This document shows positions 52,374 to 60,643 of a stretch of 64,000 nt of DNA, in pieces. The number at the start of each line of letters is the position of its first letter. The stretch's first letter is position 1. The notes under the pieces are model-generated. The model made no database searches, had not been told where the DNA came from, and worked only from the letters and a program-made list of their open reading frames with translations. Location of the stretch: contig NZ_JACSPU010000002.1 in the NCBI RefSeq assembly GCF_014836985.1, positions 496,001 through 560,000 on the forward strand. Reading direction: 5' to 3'. A program made the translations under genes and the position numbers. This DNA comes from Planococcus wigleyi (lineage in GTDB: Bacteria > Bacillota > Bacilli > Bacillales_A > Planococcaceae).

Positions 52374-53051
52374 GTGTGTGGAAGGTATTCATTATTCACT
52401 GATTATGCGATTTTGATTGACCGTTTTAATGTTGAAAAAATGGCTGTAGATGAAGGTGAATACACACCAAGCTATAATGTGGCTCCTTCCCAGCAAATCA
52501 TTGCGATTATCAACGATGGCCATAAAAACCGACTGGGTTCACTCAGGTGGGGACTGATTCCGCCTTGGGCAAAGGACGAAAAAATCGGCTACAAAATGAT
52601 CAATGCGCGATCAGAGACAGTGGCGGAAAAGCCAAGTTTCCGTAATGCCTTTAAAAAGAAGCGTTGTCTGGTAGTTGCAGACTCTTTCTACGAATGGCAG
52701 CGTAAAGATGGTGAAAAAATCCCGATGCGCATCAAATTGAAAAACGGAGAACCTTTTGCTTTTGCCGCTTTATGGGAATCGTGGAAAGCGCCCGATGGCA
52801 AGACGGTCAATACGTGTTCCGTTTTGACAACAGAGGCCAATTCATTGATGAAATCGATTCATGACCGCATGCCGGTTATTTTAACGAAAGAAGAAGAGGA
52901 AATGTGGCTGGATCCAAATGTGGAGGACGTCGAAAGATTGAAAGGCCTATTGAAGCCCTATAAAGCTGAAGAAATGGAAGCATACCGTGTTTCGGAAGAA
53001 GTCAATTCTCCAAAAAACAATAAACCGGAATTGATTGAAAAAGTCGGTTGA
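52374..53051 (+). CDS. SOS response-associated peptidase (SRAP/YedK, HMCES-like)
   Basis: 225 residues. Crosslinks to abasic sites in single-stranded DNA and removes itself by proteolysis. Catalytic Cys must be the second residue, freed by Met removal: GTG 52374 gives M-C-G-R-Y, whereas ATG 52368 or GTG 52365 would bury it, so the GTG start is chosen; AAAGG lies 10 bases ahead. Other active-site residues: Asn in INARSET, Glu in SFYEWQR, His in SIHDRMPVIL. Adjoins a patatin gene 45 bases downstream, probably by chance. Confidence 0.93.
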   Translation: MCGRYSLFTDYAILIDRFNVEKMAVDEGEYTPSYNVAPSQQIIAIINDGHKNRLGSLRWGLIPPWAKDEKIGYKMINARSETVAEKPSFRNAFKKKRCLVVADSFYEWQRKDGEKIPMRIKLKNGEPFAFAALWESWKAPDGKTVNTCSVLTTEANSLMKSIHDRMPVILTKEEEEMWLDPNVEDVERLKGLLKPYKAEEMEAYRVSEEVNSPKNNKPELIEKVG

Positions 53052-53096
53052 GTTGACCGGAGCCTGTGGTTGATTCAACCAGCAGGGGGGATTCGG

Positions 53097-53945
53097 ATGA
53101 AAAGTGGATTGATCCTGGAAGGCGGTGGCATGCGTGGTGTTTATACAGGAGGAGTCCTCGAAAAGTTGTTGGAGGAAGAGATTTTTGTCGATTACGTCAT
53201 TGGGGTGTCAGCGGGCGCTTGCCATGCTGCATCCTATATTTCCAGGCAAAACGGGCGGAACCGGGAAGTGACCATCGGCTATGTGAACCATCCGGAATAT
53301 ATATCGGTTAAAAATTTATTGGTGAAACGGGAATTGTTCGGGATGGATTTAATCTTTAATGAAATTCCGAACAGCCTCGTGCCTTTTGATTATGAACGCT
53401 TTAATAATGCGACAGAAGAATTTGTCGTAGGGGCAACGAATTGCCTGACAGGAGAAGCGGTTTATTTTGAAAAACAAAATCAGCCAGAAGATGTATTGGC
53501 GATTGTGAGAGCTTCCAGTTCTTTGCCTTTAATGTCAAAACCGGTGGAGTTCGCGGGGGAATTATTGATGGATGGCAGCATTGCAGATCCGCTTCCCATC
53601 CGAAAAGCTTTATCCGATGGTGTCACCAAACCAATCATTGTGTTGACGAGAGAAAAAGGCTACCGCAAAAAGAGGAGCCGATTTGCACGCATCTTGCCTG
53701 CTTTTGTCCGCCAATATCCGGCTATCGCAAAGAAAATGGAAAGCCGCCACCTTTATTACAACGAAACAATGGATTTTATTGATCAATTGGAGCAGGAAGG
53801 TTTGGCAATGGTGATTCGGCCAATGAATTTGTATGGGATCCGAGGGATTGAACGCGATCAGGAAAAGCTGGAAGTTTTATATCAGCAAGGATATCAGGAT
53901 GCTACAGCCCGTTTTGATGAATTGATCGATTTTCTTCAAAAATAA
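53097..53945 (+). CDS. Patatin-like phospholipase (YjjU-like)
   Basis: 282 residues. Oxyanion hole GGGMRGVYTGGV (9-20), nucleophile Ser38 in GVSAGA, catalytic Asp in LMDGSIADPLP (near 163). Ser/Asp dyad lipase acting on membrane lipids, cytoplasmic side. Start 53097 with CAGGGGGGA 6 bases ahead; an upstream in-frame codon lacks a ribosome binding site. Confidence 0.9.
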   Translation: MKSGLILEGGGMRGVYTGGVLEKLLEEEIFVDYVIGVSAGACHAASYISRQNGRNREVTIGYVNHPEYISVKNLLVKRELFGMDLIFNEIPNSLVPFDYERFNNATEEFVVGATNCLTGEAVYFEKQNQPEDVLAIVRASSSLPLMSKPVEFAGELLMDGSIADPLPIRKALSDGVTKPIIVLTREKGYRKKRSRFARILPAFVRQYPAIAKKMESRHLYYNETMDFIDQLEQEGLAMVIRPMNLYGIRGIERDQEKLEVLYQQGYQDATARFDELIDFLQK

Positions 53946-53999
53946 AACACACAGGCATAGAAGCTCATGGCTTGATTAAATCAGCTGGAGGAGAAATAC

Positions 54000-54446
54000 A
54001 TGATTGGAGAAATCAATCACCGCAATAAGCAGGTGGCCCAGGAGATATTGGAAATCCAACTTCCTGCCTACGGCATAGAAGCTGAGCTTATGGATTTTTA
54101 CGAAATTCCTCAACTTCATGAAACGGCTATCGATATTCAAAACAGCGGGGAATTATTTGTCGGTTTCCAGGAGGAAGAACTGATGGGAGTAGTATCGTAT
54201 AAAATGGTGGACGGACTTGTGGATATTCACCGACTTATCGTAAATCCGGCATATTTCCGCAGAGGCATCGGCAAAAGGCTGTTGGAATATTTACTGAAGC
54301 GCTATAAAGGCTATGAGTTCATCGTCAGCACGGGAACTGCCAATAAACCGGCGATTGCCTTATATCAAGCATTCGGTTTTCAGGAACAGCGGAAAGTTGA
54401 AGTGGCTCCGGGAATCGAGTGTACAGTGTTCGGTTTAAGAAACTGA
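54000..54446 (+). CDS. GNAT family N-acetyltransferase
   Basis: 148 residues. The acetyl-CoA-binding motif RRGIGKRLLEYLLKR is present near 84, preceded by IHRLIVNPAYF and followed by GTANKPAIALYQAFGFQ. Acceptor unknown. TGGAGGAG lies 7 bases ahead of the ATG. A terminator follows. Confidence 0.88.
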   Translation: MIGEINHRNKQVAQEILEIQLPAYGIEAELMDFYEIPQLHETAIDIQNSGELFVGFQEEELMGVVSYKMVDGLVDIHRLIVNPAYFRRGIGKRLLEYLLKRYKGYEFIVSTGTANKPAIALYQAFGFQEQRKVEVAPGIECTVFGLRN

Positions 54447-54460
54447 CTGTTGATAAGATA

Positions 54461-54498
54461 GAGCCCTGCTGACCGCATTAGCGGTCAGCAGGGTTTTG
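54461..54498 (+). terminator. Terminator after the GNAT gene
   Basis: CCCTGCTGACCGC / GCGGTCAGCAGGG stem with a 4-base loop and TTTT. Confidence 0.92.
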
Positions 54499-54758
54499 CT
54501 TTGAAAGCAGGAAGTTACTGGGTTTTTTAAATGGGAATATTCCGTATTTTTAGTTTATCGAGTGGAAATATACTACTGGATACTTTATACTTGGGGTTAT
54601 TCTTGCTTTGTTATAGTGAAATAAAGCTTATTCACAGGCAGGCCAAAAAGTGGGCTGTCTGTGGATTTCGATCGAATAGATTTACACCGAATAGTGGAAT
54701 AAAGGTTCTGCTTGATGGTGGGGCATAAAAGGGATATTGGGAGAAAGGGAGGGTTAGA
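54499..54758 (+). promoter_or_regulatory. Leader region of the ywrD-chromate transporter operon
   Basis: About 260 bases with no gene. A hairpin CACAGGCAGGCC (54633-54644) / GGGCTGTCTGTG (54652-54663) and then the 10-base palindrome TTCGATCGAA (54667-54676) precede the operon; either could be a regulatory site or protein operator. A SigA promoter was not clearly identified. Confidence 0.4.
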
Positions 54759-56363
54759 ATGGACTATTTACATAATCCGTTTGCATCACAAAGACAAACC
54801 GTATTTTCAAAAAAAGGAATGGTGGCGACTTCTCAGCCGCTTGCAGCACAGGCCGGTATTGAAATTATGCAAAATGGTGGGAACGCCATTGATGCAGCGA
54901 TAGCAACCGCTGCCGCTTTGACAGTTGTGGAACCGACTTCGAATGGCATTGGGGGAGATGCTTTCGCATTGGTCTGGGTAAAAGATAAATTACATGGCTT
55001 GAACAGCTCGGGGCCTGCACCGAAAAGCATTTCTCCAGAAGCAGTCAAAGCGCTCGGTTTCGAGAAAATGCCGACATTCGGTTTGGTGCCCATAACGGTA
55101 CCCGGGGTGCCGGCTGCTTGGGCTGAATTATCACGGAAATTCGGTAAATTGTCGTTGGCGGATGCATTAAAGCCTGCAATCCGTTATGCGGAGGAAGGCT
55201 ATCCATTGACGCCGATTCTCGGGAAGTACTGGAAAGCAGCTTATTCCAAATACAAAAATACATTTACGGACGAAGAATATAAAGGATGGTTCGATACCTT
55301 TGCACCGAACGGCCGTGCACCTGAAATCGGTGAAATATGGTCGTCTCCTGGACATGCGCGTACATTGATTGAAATCGGGCAAACCGATGCACGTTCTTTC
55401 TATGAAGGCGCAATCGCTGACAAAATTGATGACTTCATGAAAAAGCATGAAGGATTTTTAGCAAAAGAAGATTTAAAAGCATTCAAGCCGGAGTGGGTGG
55501 AGCCGGTTTCAACAAATTATCGAGGCTATGATGTATGGGAGATTCCGCCCAACGGCCAAGGTATGGTCGCTTTGATGGCTTTGAATATCTTTAAAGAATT
55601 GGGAGAGCCGAAATGGCAATCTGCTGATACGTATCATGAACAGATTGAGGCCATGAAACTGGCATTTACAGATGGAAAAGCGTTTATAACTGAGCCGGAA
55701 AATATGCCGGTCAGTACGGAACACCTTTTGTCGAAAGAGTATGCAGCAGCACGGGCCAAGACGATCGGCGAAAATGCCTGTGACCCCGAACCTTATGAAT
55801 TGCCGAAAGGCGGAACGGTTTATTTGTCGGCAGCAGACGAAGAAGGCAATATGATCTCCTATATCCAAAGCAATTACATGGGCTTTGGCTCAGGTATCGT
55901 CATTCCGGAAACCGGCATCAGCCTGCAGAACCGCGGGGCGGATTTTTCATTGGATCCTGAACATCCGAATGTAATAGCTGGAGGCAAGCGGACCTTCCAT
56001 ACCATCATTCCAGGGTTCCTGACAAAAGAAGGGAAAGCTGTAGGGCCATTTGGTGTAATGGGCGGCTATATGCAGCCACAAGGCCATTTCCAGGTAGTCA
56101 CCAATACCATCGACTATTTGATGAATCCTCAAGCGGCTCTTGATGCCCCCAGGTGGCAATGGATGGAAGGGAAAATTGTTCTTGTGGAACCGACTTTCCC
56201 GAATTACCTGGCACAGGCTCTATCCCGCAAAGGCCATCAAATTCAAGTAGCGACCGATAGCGGCAGTTTCGGAAGAGGACAAATCATTTGGCGCAATCCT
56301 GAGACAGGTGTCTTGGCCGGCGGCACCGAATCACGTACGGATGGTGCAGTGGCCGCCTGGTAG
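54759..56363 (+). CDS. ywrD: Gamma-glutamyltransferase family protein (YwrD-like)
   Basis: 534 residues, Ntn-hydrolase. Catalytic Thr353 in PKGGTVYLSAADEEGN, where the precursor would self-cleave; glycine loop of the acceptor region in VMGGYMQPQGHFQV; N-terminal VATSQPLAAQAG. No signal peptide is apparent, unlike secreted Ggt. Followed by two chromate-transporter-like genes in the order known from B. subtilis (ywrD next to ywrA/ywrB). Hydrolysis or transpeptidation of gamma-glutamyl compounds; the link to chromate transporters is unexplained. AGAAAGGGAGGG precedes the ATG at 54759. Confidence 0.9.
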   Translation: MDYLHNPFASQRQTVFSKKGMVATSQPLAAQAGIEIMQNGGNAIDAAIATAAALTVVEPTSNGIGGDAFALVWVKDKLHGLNSSGPAPKSISPEAVKALGFEKMPTFGLVPITVPGVPAAWAELSRKFGKLSLADALKPAIRYAEEGYPLTPILGKYWKAAYSKYKNTFTDEEYKGWFDTFAPNGRAPEIGEIWSSPGHARTLIEIGQTDARSFYEGAIADKIDDFMKKHEGFLAKEDLKAFKPEWVEPVSTNYRGYDVWEIPPNGQGMVALMALNIFKELGEPKWQSADTYHEQIEAMKLAFTDGKAFITEPENMPVSTEHLLSKEYAAARAKTIGENACDPEPYELPKGGTVYLSAADEEGNMISYIQSNYMGFGSGIVIPETGISLQNRGADFSLDPEHPNVIAGGKRTFHTIIPGFLTKEGKAVGPFGVMGGYMQPQGHFQVVTNTIDYLMNPQAALDAPRWQWMEGKIVLVEPTFPNYLAQALSRKGHQIQVATDSGSFGRGQIIWRNPETGVLAGGTESRTDGAVAAW

Positions 56364-56387
56364 GCTTTGAAAAGTGGAGGAAAAGAA

Positions 56388-56954
56388 ATGGGACAATCCA
56401 AATTAAAAACAAACAAAGATCTTTTTGCCGCTTTTTTTCGTGTCGGCCTATTGGGGTTTGGTGGTGGACCTGCTGCAATTCCGCTTTTTCACCGTGAAGC
56501 CGTGGTCAATTATAAATGGATGACAGAAGATGAATTCGGCGATACCTTAGCCTTGGGGAACACCATGCCAGGACCGATTGCCACAAAGATGGCGGGTTAT
56601 ATCGGCTACCGGGTCAACGGAGTGATTGGCTGCCTTATTGCCTTGGCCGCATCCGTTATTCCGACAGTGGTGTTGATGATTCTTCTGTTGGGCATCTTGC
56701 AGAAGTATAAAGAGCTGGATTGGGTCAACAGCATGTCCGCCGCTGTCGTACCGGTTGTCGGGGTCATGCTGGCAGTGATGACATGGGATTTCTTTCAGAA
56801 ATCTGGCCAAGCTTTGGGGATTGGCCGAGCGATTCTGTTTACGGGAATCGCCATCGTTCTATTAGAAGTATTGAATATCCATCCGGCTATCGTGATAATG
56901 GGAATTTTGATTCTTTCCTTAACTTCCTTTAAGAAAGGGGAAAGGTCGAAATGA
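56388..56954 (+). CDS. ywrB: Chromate transporter, short-chain type (YwrB-like)
   Basis: 188 residues, one CHR domain with about six transmembrane segments. Motifs GFGGGPAAIPLFHREAV and LALGNTMPGPIATKMAGYIGY are typical. Works as a pair with the next gene. Start ATG 56388 has GGAGGA 7 bases ahead. It overlaps the next gene by ATGA. Exports or imports chromate/sulfate-like anions; direction unknown in this family. Confidence 0.92.
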   Translation: MGQSKLKTNKDLFAAFFRVGLLGFGGGPAAIPLFHREAVVNYKWMTEDEFGDTLALGNTMPGPIATKMAGYIGYRVNGVIGCLIALAASVIPTVVLMILLLGILQKYKELDWVNSMSAAVVPVVGVMLAVMTWDFFQKSGQALGIGRAILFTGIAIVLLEVLNIHPAIVIMGILILSLTSFKKGERSK

Positions 56955-57484
56955 TTTACTGGTACATTTTCTTGGCATTTTTTATTCCGGGCATTTTAGG
57001 ATATGGCGGAGGCCCAGCTTCGATTCCACTGGTGGAAAAAGAAGTGGTGGACCGCTACGGGTGGATGACCACCCAGGAATTCGGTGAAGTCTTGGCTTTG
57101 GGCAATGCGTTGCCGGGTCCGATCGCTACGAAAATGGCAGGCTATATCGGCTATATGGAAGGCGGCGTTTTGGGGGCGATCGTTGCTTTATTCGCTTCAG
57201 TTGCGCCTTCTCTTATTCTGATGGTGCTGTTGATGGTGACCTTGTTGAAATACAAAGATTCGCCGAAAGTCAAAAATATTACGAGGTTGGTCCGACCGGT
57301 CATCGCCGTGCTGCTCGGTGCCATGACATTACAGTTTTTCATGACTTCTGTCGATACTTCAGGCACTGTCCAGACAGTTATCCTGATCATCATCAGCTAC
57401 TGGCTGTTGGAAATCAGGAAGATCCATCCGGCAATGGTCATTCTACTGGCGCTTGTCTATGGTGCTATATCGGGCATTGTTTAG
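56951..57484 (+). CDS. ywrA: Chromate transporter, short-chain type (YwrA-like)
   Basis: 177 residues, paralogue of the preceding protein with GYGGGPASIPLVEKEVV and ALGNALPGPIATKMAGYIGY. It overlaps the previous gene by ATGA, so the two are made together, as known for paired short-chain CHR proteins. Lacks a terminator of its own; the first hairpin of the repeat element at 57524 would serve. Confidence 0.92.
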   Translation: MIYWYIFLAFFIPGILGYGGGPASIPLVEKEVVDRYGWMTTQEFGEVLALGNALPGPIATKMAGYIGYMEGGVLGAIVALFASVAPSLILMVLLMVTLLKYKDSPKVKNITRLVRPVIAVLLGAMTLQFFMTSVDTSGTVQTVILIIISYWLLEIRKIHPAMVILLALVYGAISGIV

Positions 57485-57523
57485 CTGGTTCTGCAGCTGG
57501 CTAATTTTTATCCATTCCATATC

Positions 57524-57826
57524 AAAGGGGGCTGTCCCAAAAGGTCATGAAAATGACTTTTGGTGGCAGCCCTTTTGTCGTTCCCGAAAGACCCGGCAGA
57601 TGTCCATTGCGGCGGACGCGTTCCGCGGGCACGGCTTCTGCCGCTTCCCTCGCTGCGCTCAGTCCAGTGGCTCCAGCCCGCGCTGTTCCCGCTGGAGTCG
57701 CCGCCTCCATTCCCATCAGCCGGCTACTCCCAGAAAACGTATTCCCCATCCAAAAACAGCCGGAGAGAAAGGCTTTCTTTCTCTCCGGCTGTTTTATTTT
57801 AGAGACTTATAGGACAGCCCCTTTTT
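57524..57826. repeat. Dispersed GC-rich repeat element with inverted ends
   Basis: 303 bases. Left end AAAGGGGGCTGTCC (57524-57537) and right end GGACAGCCCCTTTTT (57812-57826) are inverted repeats. The left part is a hairpin (57528-57572: GGGGCTG...CCAAAAGGTCAT, GAAA, ATGACTTTTGG...CAGCCC) followed by TTTT. The right part is a 19-bp stem (AAAACAGCCGGAGAGAAAG, 57753-57771) before the right end. Between them the DNA is about 65% GC, containing GCTGGAGTCGCCGCC, unlike the flanks. Bacillales genomes carry many copies of similar sequences; other copies were not searched for here. Frames in it are accidental. Confidence 0.75.
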
Positions 57827-57856
57827 CTATTTCCGGAATAAGCAGGCATATTTATT

Positions 57857-57874
57857 TACTTTTAATTCGAGATA
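57857..57874 (+). promoter_or_regulatory. MhqR-box-like operator before the Rrf2 gene
   Basis: TACTTTTAATTCGAGATA agrees at 15 of 18 bases with the box upstream of the mhqD-type gene (59711-59728), though its left arm is poorer. It lies 57 bases before the Rrf2 start and 31 bases after the repeat element. Confidence 0.55.
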
Positions 57875-57930
57875 GTTTATTGTGGATAACGAGGATAAAT
57901 TTTATCCTTAATTGAAAGAGGGTGATTTGG

Positions 57931-58413
57931 GTGCACATGAAACCAGGTGTAGAACAATCGGTATATGCGATTTTATTATTGAATATGCTTCCTGATAAAG
58001 CGGTGCTTCCGGGTGAAGCCATCAGCCAACAGCTCGGCACTTCTCCGACCTATTTTCAGAAGCTGTTGAGAAAACTGGTCAGTGCAGGCTTGATCACTTC
58101 TGTGCCAGGAGTTAAAGGCGGGTTTAAACTTAATAAAAAACCGGAAAACATCAGTGTTTTTGATATATATGAAGCGATTGAGGGACAGCAGGCACTGTAT
58201 TCTCCAAGTGGCGTGCTCGGTGATTTGCTTGAACTGGAGGAACCGGAGCGTTGCTGTCTGTTGACGGATTTGATGCTTGACGCAGAAAATGCCTGGCGCC
58301 TCCGGATGGAACAGGAAACCATTGCTTTGCTTTCTGAGAAAATGAATGAACAGCGTTTTCAGGAAAAAACGAGAAAATTAAACGAATGGCTGGCACAAAA
58401 GCTGGTCGGATAG
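57931..58413 (+). CDS. Rrf2 family transcriptional regulator
   Basis: 160 residues. Winged helix-turn-helix: VEQSVYAILLLNMLP, GEAISQQLGTSPTYFQKLLRKLVSAGLI, SVPGVKGGFKLNKKPENISVFDIYEAIEG. A Cys pair (ERCCLL, near 115) replaces the usual three-Cys Fe-S cluster set, so iron-sulfur or thiol sensing is possible but not certain. GTG 57931 is preferred (GAGGGTG 7 bases ahead); ATG 57937 and GTG 57922 are alternatives. The shared operator with the mhqD-type gene suggests it takes part in thiol/electrophile stress. Confidence 0.85.
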   Translation: MHMKPGVEQSVYAILLLNMLPDKAVLPGEAISQQLGTSPTYFQKLLRKLVSAGLITSVPGVKGGFKLNKKPENISVFDIYEAIEGQQALYSPSGVLGDLLELEEPERCCLLTDLMLDAENAWRLRMEQETIALLSEKMNEQRFQEKTRKLNEWLAQKLVG

Positions 58414-58504
58414 AGAAACTTCAGACAGGTTCTTTAACCCCTGCTGATTGTTGGTTGATCCATTGCCCGTTAAAGCGGAACAAAAAGGGAAAGAGGAGAA
58501 GAAA

Positions 58505-58729
58505 ATGATTGCCATCTTGCCGCGCATTAATCAATTAGCGAAAAAAGCACGTGAAGAAGGATTGACCAATGCAGAAAAAGTCGAGCGCCAAGTATTGCGT
58601 GAAGACTATTTGCGGTCCATTCGCGGACAGATTGAATCCACCGTCACCAATATGACGGTCATTGACCCGTTAGGCGATGACATCACTCCGGACAAAGTCC
58701 GTGCAAAAAAACAAGCCGTCCAAGAGTAG
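58505..58729 (+). CDS. DUF896 (YnzC-like) small protein
   Basis: 74 residues, helical hairpin. [29 protein letters not shown] and [11 protein letters not shown] are family features; DUF896 members (B. subtilis YnzC) are short helical proteins of unknown role. GAGGAG precedes the ATG at 58505. Between Rrf2 and Hsp33 genes. Confidence 0.88.
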   Translation: MIAILPRINQLAKKAREEGLTNAEKVERQVLREDYLRSIRGQIESTVTNMTVIDPLGDDITPDKVRAKKQAVQE

Positions 58730-58757
58730 AAAGCTTGATAGAGAAAGGGAGAACAAA

Positions 58758-59636
58758 ATGAACGATTACTTAGTGAAAGCCTTAGCCTTTGATGGGCAAG
58801 TGCGCGCCTATGCGGCACGCACAACTGAAACTGTTGGAGAAGCGCAGCGCCGCCATTATACATGGCCGACTGCCTCTGCTGCACTTGGCCGTTCCATGAC
58901 AGCGAGTGTCATGCTGGGTGCCATGATGAAAGGCGAAGAAAAATTGACGATCCGAATAAATGGAGGAGGTCCAATCGGAACAATTCTGGTGGATGCAAAC
59001 GCCAAAGGGGAAGTCCGTGGATACGTATCCAATCCTTTGACCCATTTTGATTTGAACGAGCAAGGCAAACTGGATGTCAGAAGAGCGGTCGGTACGGAAG
59101 GCACGTTGGCAGTTTCCAAAGATATTGGCTTGCTTCAGCCATTTGTAGGGCAAGTTCCTTTGGTGTCCGGTGAACTCGGCGAGGATTTTACCCATTATAT
59201 CGTTACTTCTGAGCAGATACCTTCTTCTGTCGGTGTTGGCGTTATCGTCAATCCTGACAACACCATCCAAGCTTCTGGCGGATTCATCATCCAATTGCTT
59301 CCCGGGACAGAAGAAAAAGTCATCACGGATATCGAGGAGCGTCTGAAAACCATTCCGACCATTTCCAATATGGTGCGGCAGGGAATGACGCCGGAAGATA
59401 TCTTAAATGAAGTATTGGGTGCAGGCAATGTTAAAGTGCTCGAAGAAATGCCTGTCCAATTTCAGTGCCAATGCTCAAGAGACCGGATTTCCAGAGCGAT
59501 TCAAGGCTTGGGCGCTGCAGAAATCGAAGATATGATCGTGACCGACGGCCAAGCGGAAGCACAATGCCATTTCTGCAATGAGAACTATTTATTCTCCAAA
59601 GAAAATTTAGAGGACATGCTGCAGTCTGAAGCCTGA
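58758..59636 (+). CDS. hslO: Redox-regulated chaperone Hsp33
   Basis: 292 residues. The zinc-binding redox switch near the C-terminus has Cys237-x-Cys239 (FQCQCSRD) and Cys270-x-x-Cys273 (QCHFCNE). N-terminal domain [22 protein letters not shown]. Oxidation or bleach stress releases zinc and activates binding of unfolded proteins in the cytoplasm. ATG 58758 has AAAGGGAG 8 bases ahead; the longer frame upstream overlaps the DUF896 gene. Confidence 0.96.
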   Translation: MNDYLVKALAFDGQVRAYAARTTETVGEAQRRHYTWPTASAALGRSMTASVMLGAMMKGEEKLTIRINGGGPIGTILVDANAKGEVRGYVSNPLTHFDLNEQGKLDVRRAVGTEGTLAVSKDIGLLQPFVGQVPLVSGELGEDFTHYIVTSEQIPSSVGVGVIVNPDNTIQASGGFIIQLLPGTEEKVITDIEERLKTIPTISNMVRQGMTPEDILNEVLGAGNVKVLEEMPVQFQCQCSRDRISRAIQGLGAAEIEDMIVTDGQAEAQCHFCNENYLFSKENLEDMLQSEA

Positions 59637-59638
59637 TA

Positions 59639-59684
59639 ACAGCAAGAGGCCCATGCACATTCGTGCTATGGACCTTTTCTTTTG
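59639..59684 (+). terminator. Terminator after hslO
   Basis: AAGAGGCCCATGCAC / GTGCTATGGACCTTTTCTT imperfect stem. Confidence 0.7.
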
Positions 59685-59728
59685 AAGGAAGAAAAGATTT
59701 ATGGTATTATTATCTTGAATTCGAGATA
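59682..59728 (+). promoter_or_regulatory. SigA promoter and MhqR-type operator of the mhqD-like gene
   Basis: TTGAAG (59682-59687), 17-base spacer, TATTAT (59705-59710), and immediately TATCTTGAATTCGAGATA (59711-59728), an 18-base near-palindrome that matches the MhqR box TATCTCGAATTCGAGATA of B. subtilis at all but one base. The operator covers the transcription start. The MarR-type repressor is not in the window. Confidence 0.8.
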
Positions 59729-59866
59729 AGTTTCTGGTTAAATTAATTAGGGAATAGAAAAAAGGCATAGAACTCTTAAGTAAACTAAATGCTAATACGT
59801 TTCAAACTACAGAAATTTGCTTCTTCATTTCGACTTATCGACATTATAATTGGAGGTTCTCAACTA

Positions 59867-60469
59867 ATGAAACATATTTTTCAACAAGGCAGCAATCCTG
59901 AAAAACCGACTTTTCTTATGCTTCACGGAACAGGTGGAAACGAAAACGACTTATTGGCCATTGCCGCTCATATTGATCCGGAAGCGGCTGTATTGAGTGT
60001 TCGTGGAAATGTGTCGGAAAACGGCATGCCGCGCTTTTTCAAACGCTTGTCAGAGGGTGTCTTCGATATGGAGGATTTAAAAATCCGTACAGAAGAACTG
60101 CATGAATTTATTGGTCAAGCGTCTGAAGAACATGGTTTTAATCGCCGCAACGTTATTGCCATCGGCTATTCAAATGGTGCCAATATTGCAGCAAACTTGC
60201 TGTTTACGTATGCGGATTCGCTGAAAGGGGCTATTTTGCATCACCCGATGGTGCCGAATCGTGATGCCGAATTGCCGAATTTAACGGGTGTACCGGTGTT
60301 TATTGCGGCAGGCACCAACGACCCGATCTGTCCGGCAGAAGAGTCAACAGACCTGGAAAAATTATTGGCTGGCGCAGGGGCGGACGTCCAATTGCATTGG
60401 GAAGACTTTGGCCATCAATTGACGATGCCTGAAGTGGAAGCCGCTAAAGAATGGTACGATAAGCTTTAA
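59867..60469 (+). CDS. mhqD: Phospholipase/carboxylesterase, MhqD-like
   Basis: 200 residues, alpha/beta hydrolase. GTGGNEND oxyanion region (21-28), nucleophile Ser102 in IGYSNGAN, Asp in GTNDPICP (near 151), His in DFGHQLTMP. In B. subtilis MhqD is induced by quinones and other electrophiles through MhqR; the MhqR-like operator 140 bases upstream supports the same. GGAGGT is 10 bases ahead of the ATG at 59867. Natural substrate unknown. Confidence 0.9.
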   Translation: MKHIFQQGSNPEKPTFLMLHGTGGNENDLLAIAAHIDPEAAVLSVRGNVSENGMPRFFKRLSEGVFDMEDLKIRTEELHEFIGQASEEHGFNRRNVIAIGYSNGANIAANLLFTYADSLKGAILHHPMVPNRDAELPNLTGVPVFIAAGTNDPICPAEESTDLEKLLAGAGADVQLHWEDFGHQLTMPEVEAAKEWYDKL

Positions 60470-60481
60470 TAAAATCTTTTA

Positions 60482-60530
60482 TGACAAACTGCACCTTGAG
60501 TGAACCATCACTTGAGGTGCAGTTTGTCTT
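60482..60530 (+). terminator. Terminator after the mhqD-like gene
   Basis: ACAAACTGCACCT...AGTG / CACT...AGGTGCAGTTTGT stem followed by CTTTGG; strong stem, short T run. Confidence 0.82.
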
Positions 60531-60643
60531 TGGTTAAGGACACATCTATTGGTTGACGTGTTCTCTATGCAGGCCAGTGGCTTTTGACAAAGGCTGTTGC
60601 TTTCATTCATGATAGGAAGAAAGTAACTTAAGGAGGGATGGCA

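Noticed and set aside
54531..54728. 65-codon frame in the ywrD leader
   Set aside because: Starts within a poor context without ribosome binding site and runs through the hairpin; no support as a gene.
57453..57915. Three overlapping frames of 75-122 codons in the repeat element
   Set aside because: They arise from the GC-rich repeat; sequences are Arg/Pro/Ala-rich and none has a ribosome binding site or conserved motif.
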